Positions 8,818-17,734 of a DNA stretch of 64,000 nt are shown piece by piece; the stretch's first letter is position 1; the number at the start of each line of letters is the position of its first letter. The notes below the pieces were generated by a model, which searched no databases, was not told the DNA's origin, and saw only the letters and a program-made list of their open reading frames with translations. The DNA is from Fructilactobacillus cliffordii (GTDB taxonomy: Bacteria > Bacillota > Bacilli > Lactobacillales > Lactobacillaceae). The position numbers and the translations under genes were made by a program. Location of the stretch: the NCBI RefSeq assembly GCF_024029355.1, contig NZ_CP097117.1, forward strand, positions 186,001-250,000, given 5' to 3'.

Positions 8818-10321
8818 GATTTTCCTCCGCAAAAAGCTGCGTTGCTTGAACCGCCCGTTGCCAACCAGCATACCGTGATTTCCGCTCGGATGCAGCCATT
8901 TTCGGTTGATAACTATTAGTTGACCGGATGATGGACTTAATGGTAGCTAAATCGGTCCAATAGTTAACCTGCAATCCCGCTAAGTAAGCAACTCCGAGTG
9001 CCGTGGTTTCTGTCAACGGGGCCCGTGTGATGGTCGTATCTAAAATATCGGCTTGAAACTGCATCAGGTATTCATTCTTCGAAACTCCACCATCCACCAT
9101 TAACGATTTGACCGGTAATCCGGTTTCCTTGCTCATGGTTTCTAAGACATCGCGAGTTTGAAAGGCCAAAGATTCTAACGTGGCTTTGACCAATTGCTTA
9201 TCATCCGTCTGCTGGGTAATCCCGAAGATAGCTCCCCGCGCGGCCTGATTCCAATAAGGGGCCCCTAGGCCGTTAAAAGCCGGCACTACATAGAGCTGAT
9301 TGTTAGAAGCCGCTGCTTGCGCTTGGTGGGCAGTTTCTGTTACATCTTGAACCAGCTTCACCTGATCTTTCAGCCAGTCTACGGCTGCTCCAGCGGTGAA
9401 AACACTCCCTTCAAACGCATAATTAACTTCCCCGTTCACACTATAGGCAATCGTGGTTAGTAAACCATGGGTAGACGTCTGGGGTTGGGTGCCTAAATTC
9501 ATCATAATAAAGGCCCCCGTCCCGTAGGTGTTTTTGGTCATACCGGGCTCTAAGGCTAGTTCCCCAAACAACGAGGCCTGTTGGTCCCCGGCAATTCCAG
9601 TAATCGGAATCTGGACTCCCATAAAGGTAAATTCTTGGGTGTAGCCGTAGAAATGGCTAGATTCTTCAACATCTGGCAACATTTGCTTAGGAATGTGCAG
9701 CAGGTTTAACAACTCTTCATCCCATTCCAACGTATGGATGTTATACAACATCGTCCGACTGGCGTTCGTCATGTCAGTGGCGTGCACGTGCCCGTTAGTT
9801 AACTTCCACAGCAACCAGGTATCGATGGTTCCAAACAATAAATCACCAGCCTCGGCTTGTTCTCGTGCCTGAGGAACCTGGTCTAACAACCACTGAATCT
9901 TGGTGGCCGAAAAATACGAGTCAATCAGTAAACCCGTTTTTTGCTGAATTAATTCCTGGTAACCGGATTCCTTTAGTTGGTTCGCAAGGTCGCTCGTCTG
10001 CTTTGATTGCCAGACAATGGCATTATGAATTGGTTTGCCCGTTTTTCGATTCCAAACCACGGTGGTTTCTCGTTGGTTACTAATCCCAATCGCGCGCACC
10101 TTATACGGTGGAGTTTCCGTCTGAAACAGCACCTCTGAGATGACCGTTTCTGTATTATTCCAAATTTCGATTGGGTCTTGTTCTACCCAACCAGGGTGTG
10201 GGAAAGATTGGTGAATCAAGCGCTGGGCCTGTCCCACGATTTGTCCCTGGCGATTAAATAAAATGGCTCGGACTGAAGTCGTGCCTTCGTCAATTGCGAG
10301 AATGTATTGTTCGTTTTTCAT
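8810..10321 (-). CDS. glpK: Glycerol kinase
   Basis: FGGY-family kinase (503 residues) making glycerol 3-phosphate. Visible are the N-terminal AIDEGTTSVRA phosphate loop, QSFPHPGWVEQDP, AGDQQASLFGE with catalytic Asp246, and KNTYGTG. Start ATG 10321 is preceded by GAGG with 6 nt spacing; an upstream ATG at 10336 is possible but poorly placed for a ribosome binding site. In Gram-positive GlpK, HPr phosphorylates His232 in a YHFYG context; here the equivalent segment reads FTFMG with Thr232, so PTS activation by that route appears impossible. Neither glpF nor glpD is adjacent; rsmF overlaps downstream. Confidence 0.95.
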   Translation of the reverse strand: MKNEQYILAIDEGTTSVRAILFNRQGQIVGQAQRLIHQSFPHPGWVEQDPIEIWNNTETVISEVLFQTETPPYKVRAIGISNQRETTVVWNRKTGKPIHNAIVWQSKQTSDLANQLKESGYQELIQQKTGLLIDSYFSATKIQWLLDQVPQAREQAEAGDLLFGTIDTWLLWKLTNGHVHATDMTNASRTMLYNIHTLEWDEELLNLLHIPKQMLPDVEESSHFYGYTQEFTFMGVQIPITGIAGDQQASLFGELALEPGMTKNTYGTGAFIMMNLGTQPQTSTHGLLTTIAYSVNGEVNYAFEGSVFTAGAAVDWLKDQVKLVQDVTETAHQAQAAASNNQLYVVPAFNGLGAPYWNQAARGAIFGITQQTDDKQLVKATLESLAFQTRDVLETMSKETGLPVKSLMVDGGVSKNEYLMQFQADILDTTITRAPLTETTALGVAYLAGLQVNYWTDLATIKSIIRSTNSYQPKMAASERKSRYAGWQRAVQATQLFAEENHD

Positions 10322-10352
10322 TACGTACCTCATCATTAAAAATTCAGTCCTT

Positions 10353-10381
10353 ATTATAACCTTTTCCCCTGCTTCTGCCTA
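10353..10381 (-). promoter_or_regulatory. glpK promoter
   Basis: A perfect TATAAT lies at 10353-10358 on the minus strand, with TAGGCA (4/6 match to TTGACA) 17 nt upstream at 10376-10381. It points to glpK-rsmF and lies back to back with the pepD promoter. Confidence 0.6.
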
Positions 10382-10400
10382 ACCGGAGCAGGCGCTCTCT

Positions 10401-10429
10401 TTTTCAGTTTCACCCAAGAAGTGTAAAAT
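10401..10429 (+). promoter_or_regulatory. Promoter of the dipeptidase-permease operon
   Basis: TTTTCA (10401-10406) and TAAAAT (10424-10429) are separated by 17 nt, upstream of a good ribosome binding site (AAGGAG) for the gene at 10466. Confidence 0.5.
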
Positions 10430-10465
10430 AGATGCGGAACTAATTTTACGAAGGAGCATCATAAT

Positions 10466-11887
10466 ATGACAGAACCAAATTATTCCGCTTGCACTAGTAT
10501 GTTAGTGGGTAAAAACGCGACCGTCGATGGTAGTACCCTCATCGGTCGCAACGAGGATGCCAAAGCCGCCTGGCCGAAGCGTTTCGTCGTTCACGAACAC
10601 CAGGTTGCAACTGATCCGGTTGTCTTTCAATCTACTGCGAATGGCTTTCAGTTAGAACTGCCGGCTGAGGCCGCTAAGTATACGGCTACCCCGGAATGGA
10701 CTGACAGTGAAGGCTTATTTGAAGAAGAAGGAATTAACGAACACGGCGTCGCCATGAGTGCGACCGAGAGTACCTATGCTAATGATAGTGTCTTAGGCTG
10801 CGATCCGTTAGTGAAGGATGGGCTCGGAGAAGAAGCAATGGTCACCGTCGTGCTTCCCTATGTCAAATCCGCTCGAGAAGGAGTCCAACGTTTGGGTGAA
10901 ATTGTTAGTACGAAAGGTGCCAGTGAAACCAACGGAATCCTGTTTTCTGATGCACAAGAAGTCTGGTACTTTGAAATCGGCTCTGGTCATCAGTGGGTCG
11001 CCCAACGGATTCCCGATGACTGTTATGCGGTGGTTGCGAACCAAATGGCGATTGAAAAGGTTGATTTTAATGACCAGGTTAACTTTCAATGGTCACAAGG
11101 TTTAGAAAAATTTGTCACCGACAATCATCTGAATCCAGATCGACACGGCTTTAACTTTCGCCACATCTTTGGAACTCGCACTCAAATGGATACCTATTAC
11201 AATACGCCGCGTGTGTGGTACGGACAAAGAATGTTTAATCCCGAAATTGAACAGGAGCCAACCTCACAGGATTTGCCTTTCCTCCGCAAGAGTAGCCGTC
11301 GATTATCAGCCACGGATGTCCAAATGTTGCTAAGTTCTCACTATCAAGGCACCGAGTTTGATCCAGTCGGAACGGGTAGTGAATTTGACAAGCATCGCTT
11401 CCGTCCGATTAGCTTCGCTAAAACCCAAGAGTCACACGTTTTACAATTGCAAGCAGATTTACCCGTGGAAATCGGTGGTATTCACTGGCTCTCCATGGGA
11501 GTTGGAGCAGAAAGTACCTTTGTCCCCTTTTTCGCCGGAATTAGTGAGACTCCCGCTGCCTATCAATATCCAGTTGGTCACGATTACGATCCTCAATCCG
11601 CCTACTGGAACTTTAAACTAGTTGGGATTTTAACCGACGCTCATTACCATCGTTTTATCGACCAGGTTAACGACGTCCAAGCAGAACTACGGCAAAGTTA
11701 TCGCCAAATTATTAATCAAGCTCAGTCCCAAGTTGCTAATAGCAATGATTTAGTTGCATTAGCCAATCAAGCTAGCAATCAAGCAGCTAAGCTCGCCTTA
11801 AGTCGGTTCCAAGCATTATCATCCCAACTTATCACCGACTCTGCTGACCTATCACCGTTAAACTATCACCAGGATTTGAATTTATAG
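10466..11887 (+). CDS. pepD: C69-family dipeptidase (PepD type)
   Basis: A 473-residue N-terminal-nucleophile hydrolase that cleaves dipeptides. The N-terminus YSACTSMLVG places the candidate nucleophile at Cys9; in family C69 it becomes N-terminal after removal of a short propeptide. The GSTLIGRNED segment and the Trp/Tyr-rich middle match the family. There is no secretion signal, so it is presumably cytosolic. It is followed after 16 nt by an amino-acid permease, suggesting co-expressed peptide breakdown and amino-acid exchange. Confidence 0.93.
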   Translation: MTEPNYSACTSMLVGKNATVDGSTLIGRNEDAKAAWPKRFVVHEHQVATDPVVFQSTANGFQLELPAEAAKYTATPEWTDSEGLFEEEGINEHGVAMSATESTYANDSVLGCDPLVKDGLGEEAMVTVVLPYVKSAREGVQRLGEIVSTKGASETNGILFSDAQEVWYFEIGSGHQWVAQRIPDDCYAVVANQMAIEKVDFNDQVNFQWSQGLEKFVTDNHLNPDRHGFNFRHIFGTRTQMDTYYNTPRVWYGQRMFNPEIEQEPTSQDLPFLRKSSRRLSATDVQMLLSSHYQGTEFDPVGTGSEFDKHRFRPISFAKTQESHVLQLQADLPVEIGGIHWLSMGVGAESTFVPFFAGISETPAAYQYPVGHDYDPQSAYWNFKLVGILTDAHYHRFIDQVNDVQAELRQSYRQIINQAQSQVANSNDLVALANQASNQAAKLALSRFQALSSQLITDSADLSPLNYHQDLNL

Positions 11888-11903
11888 GGAGGATCATAAC
11901 TGC

Positions 11904-13406
11904 ATGGCAAAACAAAAAATGAAGACTGGTTCACTGGTCTTAATGATTTTCTCTGCAATCTTTGGGTTCGCTAACGTAACCGTGGCCTATGATCAGATGG
12001 GTTATGCCAGCATCATTTGGTACGCCTTTGCGGCCATCGTCTTCTTTCTCCCCTCCAGCCTCATGTTCGCAGAATATGGTTCCGCTTTTAGTGACGCTAA
12101 GGGAGGAATCTACTCGTGGCTTAAGAATTCGATTGGTGAACGGCTCGCTTTTATCGGGACGTTTATCTGGCTCTCAGCTTGGATTATCTGGATGATATCG
12201 GTTTCTAGTAAGGTCTGGATTCCGGTTTCAAACATCTTCTTTGGCTCGGATAAAACCAACACCTGGCGCTTATTTAATCTATTTACACCGATGCAAACCG
12301 TGGGAATTTTAGGAATCATGTGGGTGTTAGTAATTACGTTTTGTGCTACCCGTGGTTTTGAACAAATTGCTAAAATCGCCAATCTGGGTGGATTCTTCAC
12401 CCTGTTGCTTCCCATCGTCTTTGTGGTTCTGTCGGTAATTGTCCTCATTCTGCATCATGGTCAATTAGCAGAACCGATTCACGGCATGAGTTCCTTTATT
12501 AAATCTCCGAACCCGTTGTTCGCCAGCCCAATTGCCTTACTATCATTCGTGGTCTATGCCATCTTTGCTTACGGTGGGATGGAATCAATGGGAGGAGTGG
12601 TTGACGAAGTGGATAATCCTAAAAAGACCTTCCCCAAAGGTGTTATGATTGCCGGCGTCTTAATGGCCATCATCTATTCGGGAACCATCTTCTTTGCTGG
12701 AGTAACCGCTAACTGGCACGTGGTCCTGGGTAACGGCAAAGTTAACCTTGGAAACATCACCTACGTTTTACTGAATAACCTTGGATTCGTCTTCGCTCAA
12801 TCACTAGGATTGTCGCATTCCGTGGCCATTACGGTTGGAAACTGGCTGGCGCGGTTCGCAGGTCTCAGTATGTTTCTGGCCTACCTGGGCTCCTTCTTTG
12901 TGCTAATCTACTCCCCAATTAAGTCGTTTATTGAAGGCTCTGACCCACAGATTTGGCCCAAGCGCGTTACGAATCTTAACCAACACGGAATGCCATCCTT
13001 TGCCATGTGGTTGCAAGCTGCCGCTGTTTCATTGGTGATTTTTGCCATTTCGTTTAGTGGATCGGGAGCGCAACAGTTCTATCTGATTTTGACCGATATG
13101 GCCAATATTTCGAGCACCTTCCCATACCTCTTCTTAGTTGGAGCCTTTCCGTTCTTTAAAAAAATCCCTGACATTGAACGACCGTTTGTATTTTACAAAA
13201 ATCGCATCATGACGAACGTTGTCGTAGTCATTATTCTCGTTATCTTAGTCTTAGGGATTGGTTTTACGGCCGTCGAACCTCTATTAGAACACGATTATCA
13301 AACCGCATTCTGGACCATCTTTGGCCCGGTTGCCTTTGGACTAATCGGCTGGTTGATGTATGAAGTGGGCTTGCGCAAGAAGAGTCGCAATCAATTACAA
13401 GCATAA
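11904..13406 (+). CDS. yjeM: APC-superfamily amino-acid permease, YjeM type
   Basis: An integral membrane transporter of 500 residues with about 12 hydrophobic segments. The N-terminus (IFSAIFGFANVTVAYDQMGY) and the AEYGSAFSDAKGGIYSWL segment resemble the glutamate/GABA-type APC transporters annotated YjeM. The substrate cannot be fixed from sequence; an amino acid released by the upstream dipeptidase is a reasonable inference. GGGAGG precedes the ATG. The operon ends at a strong hairpin. Confidence 0.88.
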   Translation: MAKQKMKTGSLVLMIFSAIFGFANVTVAYDQMGYASIIWYAFAAIVFFLPSSLMFAEYGSAFSDAKGGIYSWLKNSIGERLAFIGTFIWLSAWIIWMISVSSKVWIPVSNIFFGSDKTNTWRLFNLFTPMQTVGILGIMWVLVITFCATRGFEQIAKIANLGGFFTLLLPIVFVVLSVIVLILHHGQLAEPIHGMSSFIKSPNPLFASPIALLSFVVYAIFAYGGMESMGGVVDEVDNPKKTFPKGVMIAGVLMAIIYSGTIFFAGVTANWHVVLGNGKVNLGNITYVLLNNLGFVFAQSLGLSHSVAITVGNWLARFAGLSMFLAYLGSFFVLIYSPIKSFIEGSDPQIWPKRVTNLNQHGMPSFAMWLQAAAVSLVIFAISFSGSGAQQFYLILTDMANISSTFPYLFLVGAFPFFKKIPDIERPFVFYKNRIMTNVVVVIILVILVLGIGFTAVEPLLEHDYQTAFWTIFGPVAFGLIGWLMYEVGLRKKSRNQLQA

Positions 13407-13409
13407 ATC

Positions 13410-13443
13410 AAAAAGAGATTGGAAAAAATCCAATCTCTTTTTC
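13410..13443. terminator. Terminator between the permease and the convergent membrane protein gene
   Basis: Inverted repeat AAAAAGAGATTGGA/TCCAATCTCTTTTT with a short A-rich loop. A- and T-runs on both sides allow termination in either direction. Confidence 0.88.
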
Positions 13444-13452
13444 TTAAATTAC

Positions 13453-13743
13453 TTAATCATCATGATGCTTATGCGCTAACCTTTCTGCTTCTGTTCGCTT
13501 TAGTTTGCGTCGGTGACGGTCATCCCCCGCACCCCAGAAAAGTAATAGCATAAAAATGCCTATAAGGGCATGGAAGAAATCACCCGATGAATAACTATGG
13601 GTTGCAATTAAGACAAATAAAATCCCAATGGTTCCTATGAGTGGAATAATCCCACCCACCAAGAAATATTTAGTATCCGTTAAAACAAACACTTCTAACA
13701 GCATCAAAATGATAATTATGCCTAAAAAGATCCAAAAACCCAT
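13453..13743 (-). CDS. Small membrane protein of unknown function
   Basis: A 96-residue protein with three predicted hydrophobic segments (about residues 3-20, 28-46 and 56-72) and a basic, His-rich tail ending HKHHDD. A well-placed GAGGAG precedes the ATG. I recognise no family. It sits alone between the terminator of the permease operon and the rplS terminator, so it is probably monocistronic. Confidence 0.75.
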   Translation of the reverse strand: MGFWIFLGIIIILMLLEVFVLTDTKYFLVGGIIPLIGTIGILFVLIATHSYSSGDFFHALIGIFMLLLFWGAGDDRHRRKLKRTEAERLAHKHHDD

Positions 13744-13807
13744 TTAATTCTCCTCTAAGTTAGTTTAATTACTAAAATATCATAATTTTAGTAACTCGTA
13801 AACCAAC

Positions 13808-13842
13808 AAAAAACGGTTGGAAAAATTTCCAACCGTTTTTCT
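13808..13842 (-). terminator. rplS terminator
   Basis: Stem AAACGGTTGGAAA/TTTCCAACCGTTT immediately after the rplS stop codon, followed on the minus strand by a T-rich run. Confidence 0.88.
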
Positions 13843-13843
13843 T

Positions 13844-14203
13844 TTAGCGTTTTTTGAATGATTGCTTGATCCGAGCAGCTTTTCCTTGACGATCGCGCAG
13901 GTAGTAAAGTTTTGAACGACGAACCTTACCATGACGAACGACTTCAAGTTTAGCAACTCGAGGTGAGTTAAGTGGGAAAATTCTTTCCACACCGATTCCG
14001 TTACTGATTTTACGAACAGTGTAGGTAGCTTGAATCCCGACACCGCGGCGCTTGATAACTACACCAGTAAAATCTTGTAACCGTTCCGTGTCACCTTCAA
14101 CAACTCGAACAGATACCGTTACAGTATCACCCGGCCGAAAGTCGGGAATGTCAGAACGTAATTGTTCCTGATTGATCTTTTCGATCAGCTTGTTTTGACG
14201 CAT
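13844..14203 (-). CDS. rplS: 50S ribosomal protein L19
   Basis: A 119-residue L19, which lies at the 30S-50S interface. [33 protein letters not shown] and [16 protein letters not shown] are characteristic. I start it at ATG 14203, where AGGAG lies 7 nt upstream; a longer reading to 14224 has no ribosome binding site. Last gene of the rimM-trmD-rplS group, but with its own promoter and probable leader. Confidence 0.97.
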   Translation of the reverse strand: MRQNKLIEKINQEQLRSDIPDFRPGDTVTVSVRVVEGDTERLQDFTGVVIKRRGVGIQATYTVRKISNGIGVERIFPLNSPRVAKLEVVRHGKVRRSKLYYLRDRQGKAARIKQSFKKR

Positions 14204-14206
14204 GTC

Positions 14207-14277
14207 AATTCTCCTAACTAGCACTCATATCTTTTCGACAGCGGAATACTGTTGTATTTTTTTAGTCTCACGACTAA
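14207..14277 (-). ncRNA. Probable L19 leader (autoregulatory 5' UTR of rplS)
   Basis: The roughly 70-nt leader between the predicted start site (about 14276) and the rplS start folds locally. It has a TTAGTC-GTGA-GACTAA hairpin (14262-14277), then ACAG...CTGT, then a GATATGAGTGC element close to the ribosome binding site. Firmicutes are known to carry an L19 leader motif here. Assignment is by position and local structure, not by a covariance search. Confidence 0.5.
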
Positions 14278-14282
14278 CTAAT

Positions 14283-14291
14283 AATATAGCA
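14283..14291 (-). promoter_or_regulatory. rplS promoter (extended -10)
   Basis: TGC followed by TATATT on the minus strand (14283-14291) is an extended -10 that would start transcription just before the L19 leader hairpin. No convincing -35 is seen. Confidence 0.5.
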
Positions 14292-14319
14292 CATAATCAC
14301 AACCAAATAAAGACTAATT

Positions 14320-15066
14320 TTATTCTTCTTCAATTTTTACTTCAGCTAATAACTCTTTCGCTCGCGGCGAAAGTTGCTGATAATCAATTAAATCCGGCCG
14401 ATGCAAATAGGTTTTGCGTAATGACTCCTTCAAACGCCAATCAGCAATCTTTTGGTGGTCTCCGTTCATTAAAACAGCAGGAACATCTGCACCACGAAAA
14501 TTAGCGGGACGTGTGTATTGAGGCGCTTCTAGTAATCCTGTAGAAAAGGAATCATCTACCGCGGATTCATCGTTACCAAGGACGCCGGGAATCAACCGTG
14601 ACAAGGCATCAATCATGACCAGCGTTGGCAACTCGCCTCCAGTCAGCACATAATCACCAATTGAATACTCATCGGTGACGACCGCCTTCACCCGCTCGTC
14701 AAAGCCCTCATAGTGTCCGCAAATAAAGGTTAAATGATCTGCTTGAGCTAAATCGGCGGCCGCTTGCTCGTCAAATCTCTTCCCAGCTGGATCAGTTAAA
14801 ATAACTCGTCCGGCTGAAAGTCCCTCTGCTTGGGCTTGTTGTTGCGTATACGCCACGGCATCAACAATTGGTTGCGCCTGCAGGAGCATTCCCGCTCCGC
14901 CTCCATACGGAGTATCATCAACGTTATGGTGCTTATTCTCAGAAAAATCACGAAAATTAGTGACGCTCACCTCTAAAAGGTGTTTTTCTAAGGCTTTCCC
15001 TAAAATTGAATCGTGCAACGGTCCGCTGATGGTTTGGGGAAATAAACTTAACACGTCAATCTTCAT
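14320..15066 (-). CDS. trmD: tRNA (guanine-N1)-methyltransferase
   Basis: A SPOUT (trefoil-knot) methyltransferase of 248 residues that forms m1G37 in tRNAs, preventing +1 frameshifting. [33 protein letters not shown] and the knot segment [13 protein letters not shown] are all intact. It starts immediately after the rimM stop, in the classical rimM-trmD-rplS order. Confidence 0.97.
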   Translation of the reverse strand: MKIDVLSLFPQTISGPLHDSILGKALEKHLLEVSVTNFRDFSENKHHNVDDTPYGGGAGMLLQAQPIVDAVAYTQQQAQAEGLSAGRVILTDPAGKRFDEQAAADLAQADHLTFICGHYEGFDERVKAVVTDEYSIGDYVLTGGELPTLVMIDALSRLIPGVLGNDESAVDDSFSTGLLEAPQYTRPANFRGADVPAVLMNGDHQKIADWRLKESLRKTYLHRPDLIDYQQLSPRAKELLAEVKIEEE

Positions 15067-15582
15067 TTATTCCAAACCCTCCAGCAATTCCACCGTTACA
15101 ACCTGGTGCTCTAAATCAACCTTTTTGATGACCTCATCGATTTTAGGTAGCAATAAATCAGGTTGGTTATTGCGCTTAACCACCCAGACGTCGTTTGGAC
15201 CTAAATCCATGATGTCTTTAATTGTACCTAATTCGCGACCAGTTTCATCAATCACGCGTAAGCCAATGATTTGGCTGTAGTAGTATTCACCAGGCTGTAA
15301 CGGAGCCTCAGCTTGTTTAGCGGCATCAATTTTTAGAGTAGACGGCTTTAAGTATTCCACGTCATTGATGGACGGATGATCCTTAAAGTGCAACAAGATA
15401 AAATTTTTGTGTTTCCGGGATTGATCAATTTCTAGTTCAACCATCTGACCGTTTTTAGGAAAGGCGTAGACGGTCGCGCCTGGTTGAAAGCGAACTTCCG
15501 GAAAATCAGTTTGGGGTAAAACTCGAACCTCACCTTTTACTCCCTGCGTGTTGACGAGCGTTCCAATCTCTAAGTAATCCAT
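15067..15582 (-). CDS. rimM: Ribosome maturation factor RimM
   Basis: A 171-residue 30S assembly factor that binds S19. The N-terminal beta-barrel (LVNTQGVKGEVRVLP) and the C-terminal PRC barrel (DLGPNDVWVVK, LLLPKIDEVIKKVD) are present. It is abutted by trmD with no gap. A terminator lies between khpA and rimM, so rimM-trmD may also have their own promoter. Confidence 0.96.
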   Translation of the reverse strand: MDYLEIGTLVNTQGVKGEVRVLPQTDFPEVRFQPGATVYAFPKNGQMVELEIDQSRKHKNFILLHFKDHPSINDVEYLKPSTLKIDAAKQAEAPLQPGEYYYSQIIGLRVIDETGRELGTIKDIMDLGPNDVWVVKRNNQPDLLLPKIDEVIKKVDLEHQVVTVELLEGLE

Positions 15583-15614
15583 ATTTAAGTAATCCCTTTA
15601 ATTCTAATTTATGC

Positions 15615-15660
15615 TAAAAAAACTCCTAAATAAAACTGGGTTTTATCTAAGAGTTCTTTT
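15615..15660 (-). terminator. Terminator after khpA
   Basis: On the minus strand a long stem (AACTCTTAGATAAAAC with GTTTTATTTAGGAGTT, two G-U pairs, CCA loop) is followed by TTTTT. It probably attenuates read-through from rpsP-khpA into rimM-trmD. Confidence 0.78.
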
Positions 15661-15906
15661 CTATTTACCGTCATCAATAATTAACTTAACTCGCTTGTGA
15701 TCAGGAACGTGAATGCTATATACAATCGCGCGAATGGTTTGTGCCACACGGCCTCGTTTACCAATCACCCGCCCCACGTCTTGGGGATTCGGAGTCAAAA
15801 TATATTCATGAAATTCAGCGGTTTCCCGATGATCAATTTTGATGTCATCGGGAAACTTTACTAACGGTTTAATGATGGTTGTGATGAGATTGTCAAAGTT
15901 TACCAT
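15661..15906 (-). CDS. khpA: KH-domain RNA-binding protein KhpA
   Basis: A small protein (81 residues) that is essentially one KH domain with the GRVIGKRGRVAQTIRAI (GxxG) RNA-binding loop at about residues 41-57. In streptococci KhpA acts with KhpB/Jag on many RNAs and on cell elongation; that role is taken from the family. It follows rpsP by 8 nt, its usual place. Confidence 0.94.
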   Translation of the reverse strand: MVNFDNLITTIIKPLVKFPDDIKIDHRETAEFHEYILTPNPQDVGRVIGKRGRVAQTIRAIVYSIHVPDHKRVKLIIDDGK

Positions 15907-15914
15907 GATCAGCC

Positions 15915-16196
15915 TTATTTTTGCTTGTTAGCTAATTTGGCTTCATGCAACTTCTTCATGATGCCGGCTCTTGACAAAATGTTGCGAACTGTATCAGAAG
16001 GCTTGGCACCCTTTTGCAACCAATCCAAAATTGTTTCTTCTTCTAAAGTTACTTGGTTTTCTTGAATTAATGGGTTGTAAGTTCCCACGTTTTCAATGTA
16101 ACGACCATCACGAGGGCTTCGTGAATCAGCAACTACGATTCGATAAAATGGATTTTTCTTGGAACCCATTCGTTTCAAACGAATTTTAACAGACAT
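15915..16196 (-). CDS. rpsP: 30S ribosomal protein S16
   Basis: A 93-residue S16 beginning [32 protein letters not shown], the unmistakable family N-terminus. It has a basic tail. It heads the rpsP-khpA pair downstream of ffh, with AGGAGG before the start. Confidence 0.98.
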   Translation of the reverse strand: MSVKIRLKRMGSKKNPFYRIVVADSRSPRDGRYIENVGTYNPLIQENQVTLEEETILDWLQKGAKPSDTVRNILSRAGIMKKLHEAKLANKQK

Positions 16197-16278
16197 AATG
16201 ACACCTCCTCAAGTTTTCTTAACGGTTTCTATCTTACCAAGAATAAAAAGTAATGTAAAGGGTTTTTTCTTTACACTC

Positions 16279-17724
16279 TTACTTTTTCCGTTTTTTCAAA
16301 CGTTTTCGCTTATTCTTTTTCATCTTACGACTCATCCGTTTCATGGCAAGGTTGGAAAGCTTACCGCCCATGCCACCGCCACCCATGCCAGCAGCCTGCA
16401 TCATGTTTTCCATTCCAGCCATGTTCCCGTTTGAGACTTGGTTCATCATTTTCTTCATTTGATCAAACTGCTTGATCATCCGGTTCACGCTTTGAATCGG
16501 TTGCGCTGAACCACGGGCAATCCGACGCCGTCTGGATGGATTTAGAACATCTGGATTTTCCCGTTCCTCGTTCGTCATGGAATAAATCATCGCCTTGATT
16601 CGTTCCAAATCCTTGGGATCCATTTCCACGTTTTTAAGCGCCGGGTTGTTGGCCATTCCTGGAATCATCGCCATGATGTCCTTTAACGGACCCATGTTTT
16701 GAATTTGTTGTAATTGATCCAGGAAATCATCAAAGTTGAAGGAATTTTCGCGCATCTTTTCAGCGAGTTCCTGCGCTTTTTGTTCATCCACATTTTTCTG
16801 GGTCTTTTCAACTAAGGAGAGCACGTCTCCCATTCCCAGGATTCGGGAGGCCATTCGATCGGGATGAAAGACATCCAAATCGTCCATCTTTTCACCCTGA
16901 CCGGTAAAGAGGATTGGTTTACCAGTCACAGCCTTAATGGATAAGGCCGCACCACCACGAGTATCCCCGTCTAATTTGGTTAAGACCACTCCGGTGATAT
17001 CCAGATCATCGTTAAAACCTTCAGCCGTTTCAACCGCACTTTGTCCGGTCATGGCATCTACAACCAGCAGAATGTCAGTTGGTTTAGCAACTTCCTTAAT
17101 TTGTTCCAACTCGTGCATTAACTTTTCGTCAATCTGTAGCCGTCCGGCCGTATCGATAAAGACGTAATCGTTATGATTTTCGCGAGCTTGATCCAGTCCA
17201 TCCTTAACGATTTGCACTGGATCAACGTCGGTCCCTTCTGAAAAGACCGGGACGTCAATTTGCTTTCCCACTTGTTCTAACTGGTCGATGGCTGCCGGAC
17301 GATAAACGTCAGCCGCAATTAGCAACGGCCGTGCGTTATCATCCTTTTTCAAACGGTTAGCGAGTTTCCCCACCGTCGTCGTTTTTCCAGCCCCTTGAAG
17401 CCCAACCATCATGACGATTGTGGGAATCTTAGGGGCCTTTTTCAGATCGGTGGCTGAACCACCCATCATTTCAGTTAATTCATCGTCAACAATCTTAACG
17501 ATTTGTTGCCCCGGGTTCAGGCCTTCGAGCACCTTTTCCCCCTTGGCTTTTTCTTGCACTTGCTTAACAAAATTACGTACCACCGTAAAATTAACGTCGG
17601 CATCTAACAGAGCCAGCCGAATCTCGCGCATAGTACTGCGTAAATCGGCTTCACTAATCTGGCCCTTTCCCCGTAAATTACGAAACGCATTTTGTAATTT
17701 TTCTGATAAACCTTCGAATGCCAT
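16279..17724 (-). CDS. ffh: Signal recognition particle protein Ffh (SRP54)
   Basis: GTPase of 481 residues that binds signal peptides on nascent membrane proteins. The N domain is followed by the G domain (GLQGAGKTTTVGKLA near residue 108, DTAGRL, TKLDGD) and a Met-rich M domain; the C-terminus is a Gly/Met-rich stretch and a very basic KKRKK tail. AAGGAGG precedes ATG 17724. It lies with ylxM and ftsY in a single SRP cluster. Confidence 0.98.
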   Translation of the reverse strand: MAFEGLSEKLQNAFRNLRGKGQISEADLRSTMREIRLALLDADVNFTVVRNFVKQVQEKAKGEKVLEGLNPGQQIVKIVDDELTEMMGGSATDLKKAPKIPTIVMMVGLQGAGKTTTVGKLANRLKKDDNARPLLIAADVYRPAAIDQLEQVGKQIDVPVFSEGTDVDPVQIVKDGLDQARENHNDYVFIDTAGRLQIDEKLMHELEQIKEVAKPTDILLVVDAMTGQSAVETAEGFNDDLDITGVVLTKLDGDTRGGAALSIKAVTGKPILFTGQGEKMDDLDVFHPDRMASRILGMGDVLSLVEKTQKNVDEQKAQELAEKMRENSFNFDDFLDQLQQIQNMGPLKDIMAMIPGMANNPALKNVEMDPKDLERIKAMIYSMTNEERENPDVLNPSRRRRIARGSAQPIQSVNRMIKQFDQMKKMMNQVSNGNMAGMENMMQAAGMGGGGMGGKLSNLAMKRMSRKMKKNKRKRLKKRKK

Positions 17725-17734
17725 GTGTCCTCCT

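Noticed and set aside
16250-16278. Hairpin TGTAAAG/CTTTACA after ffh as a terminator
   Set aside because: The stem is only 7 bp and the T-run does not follow directly; too weak to list as a feature.
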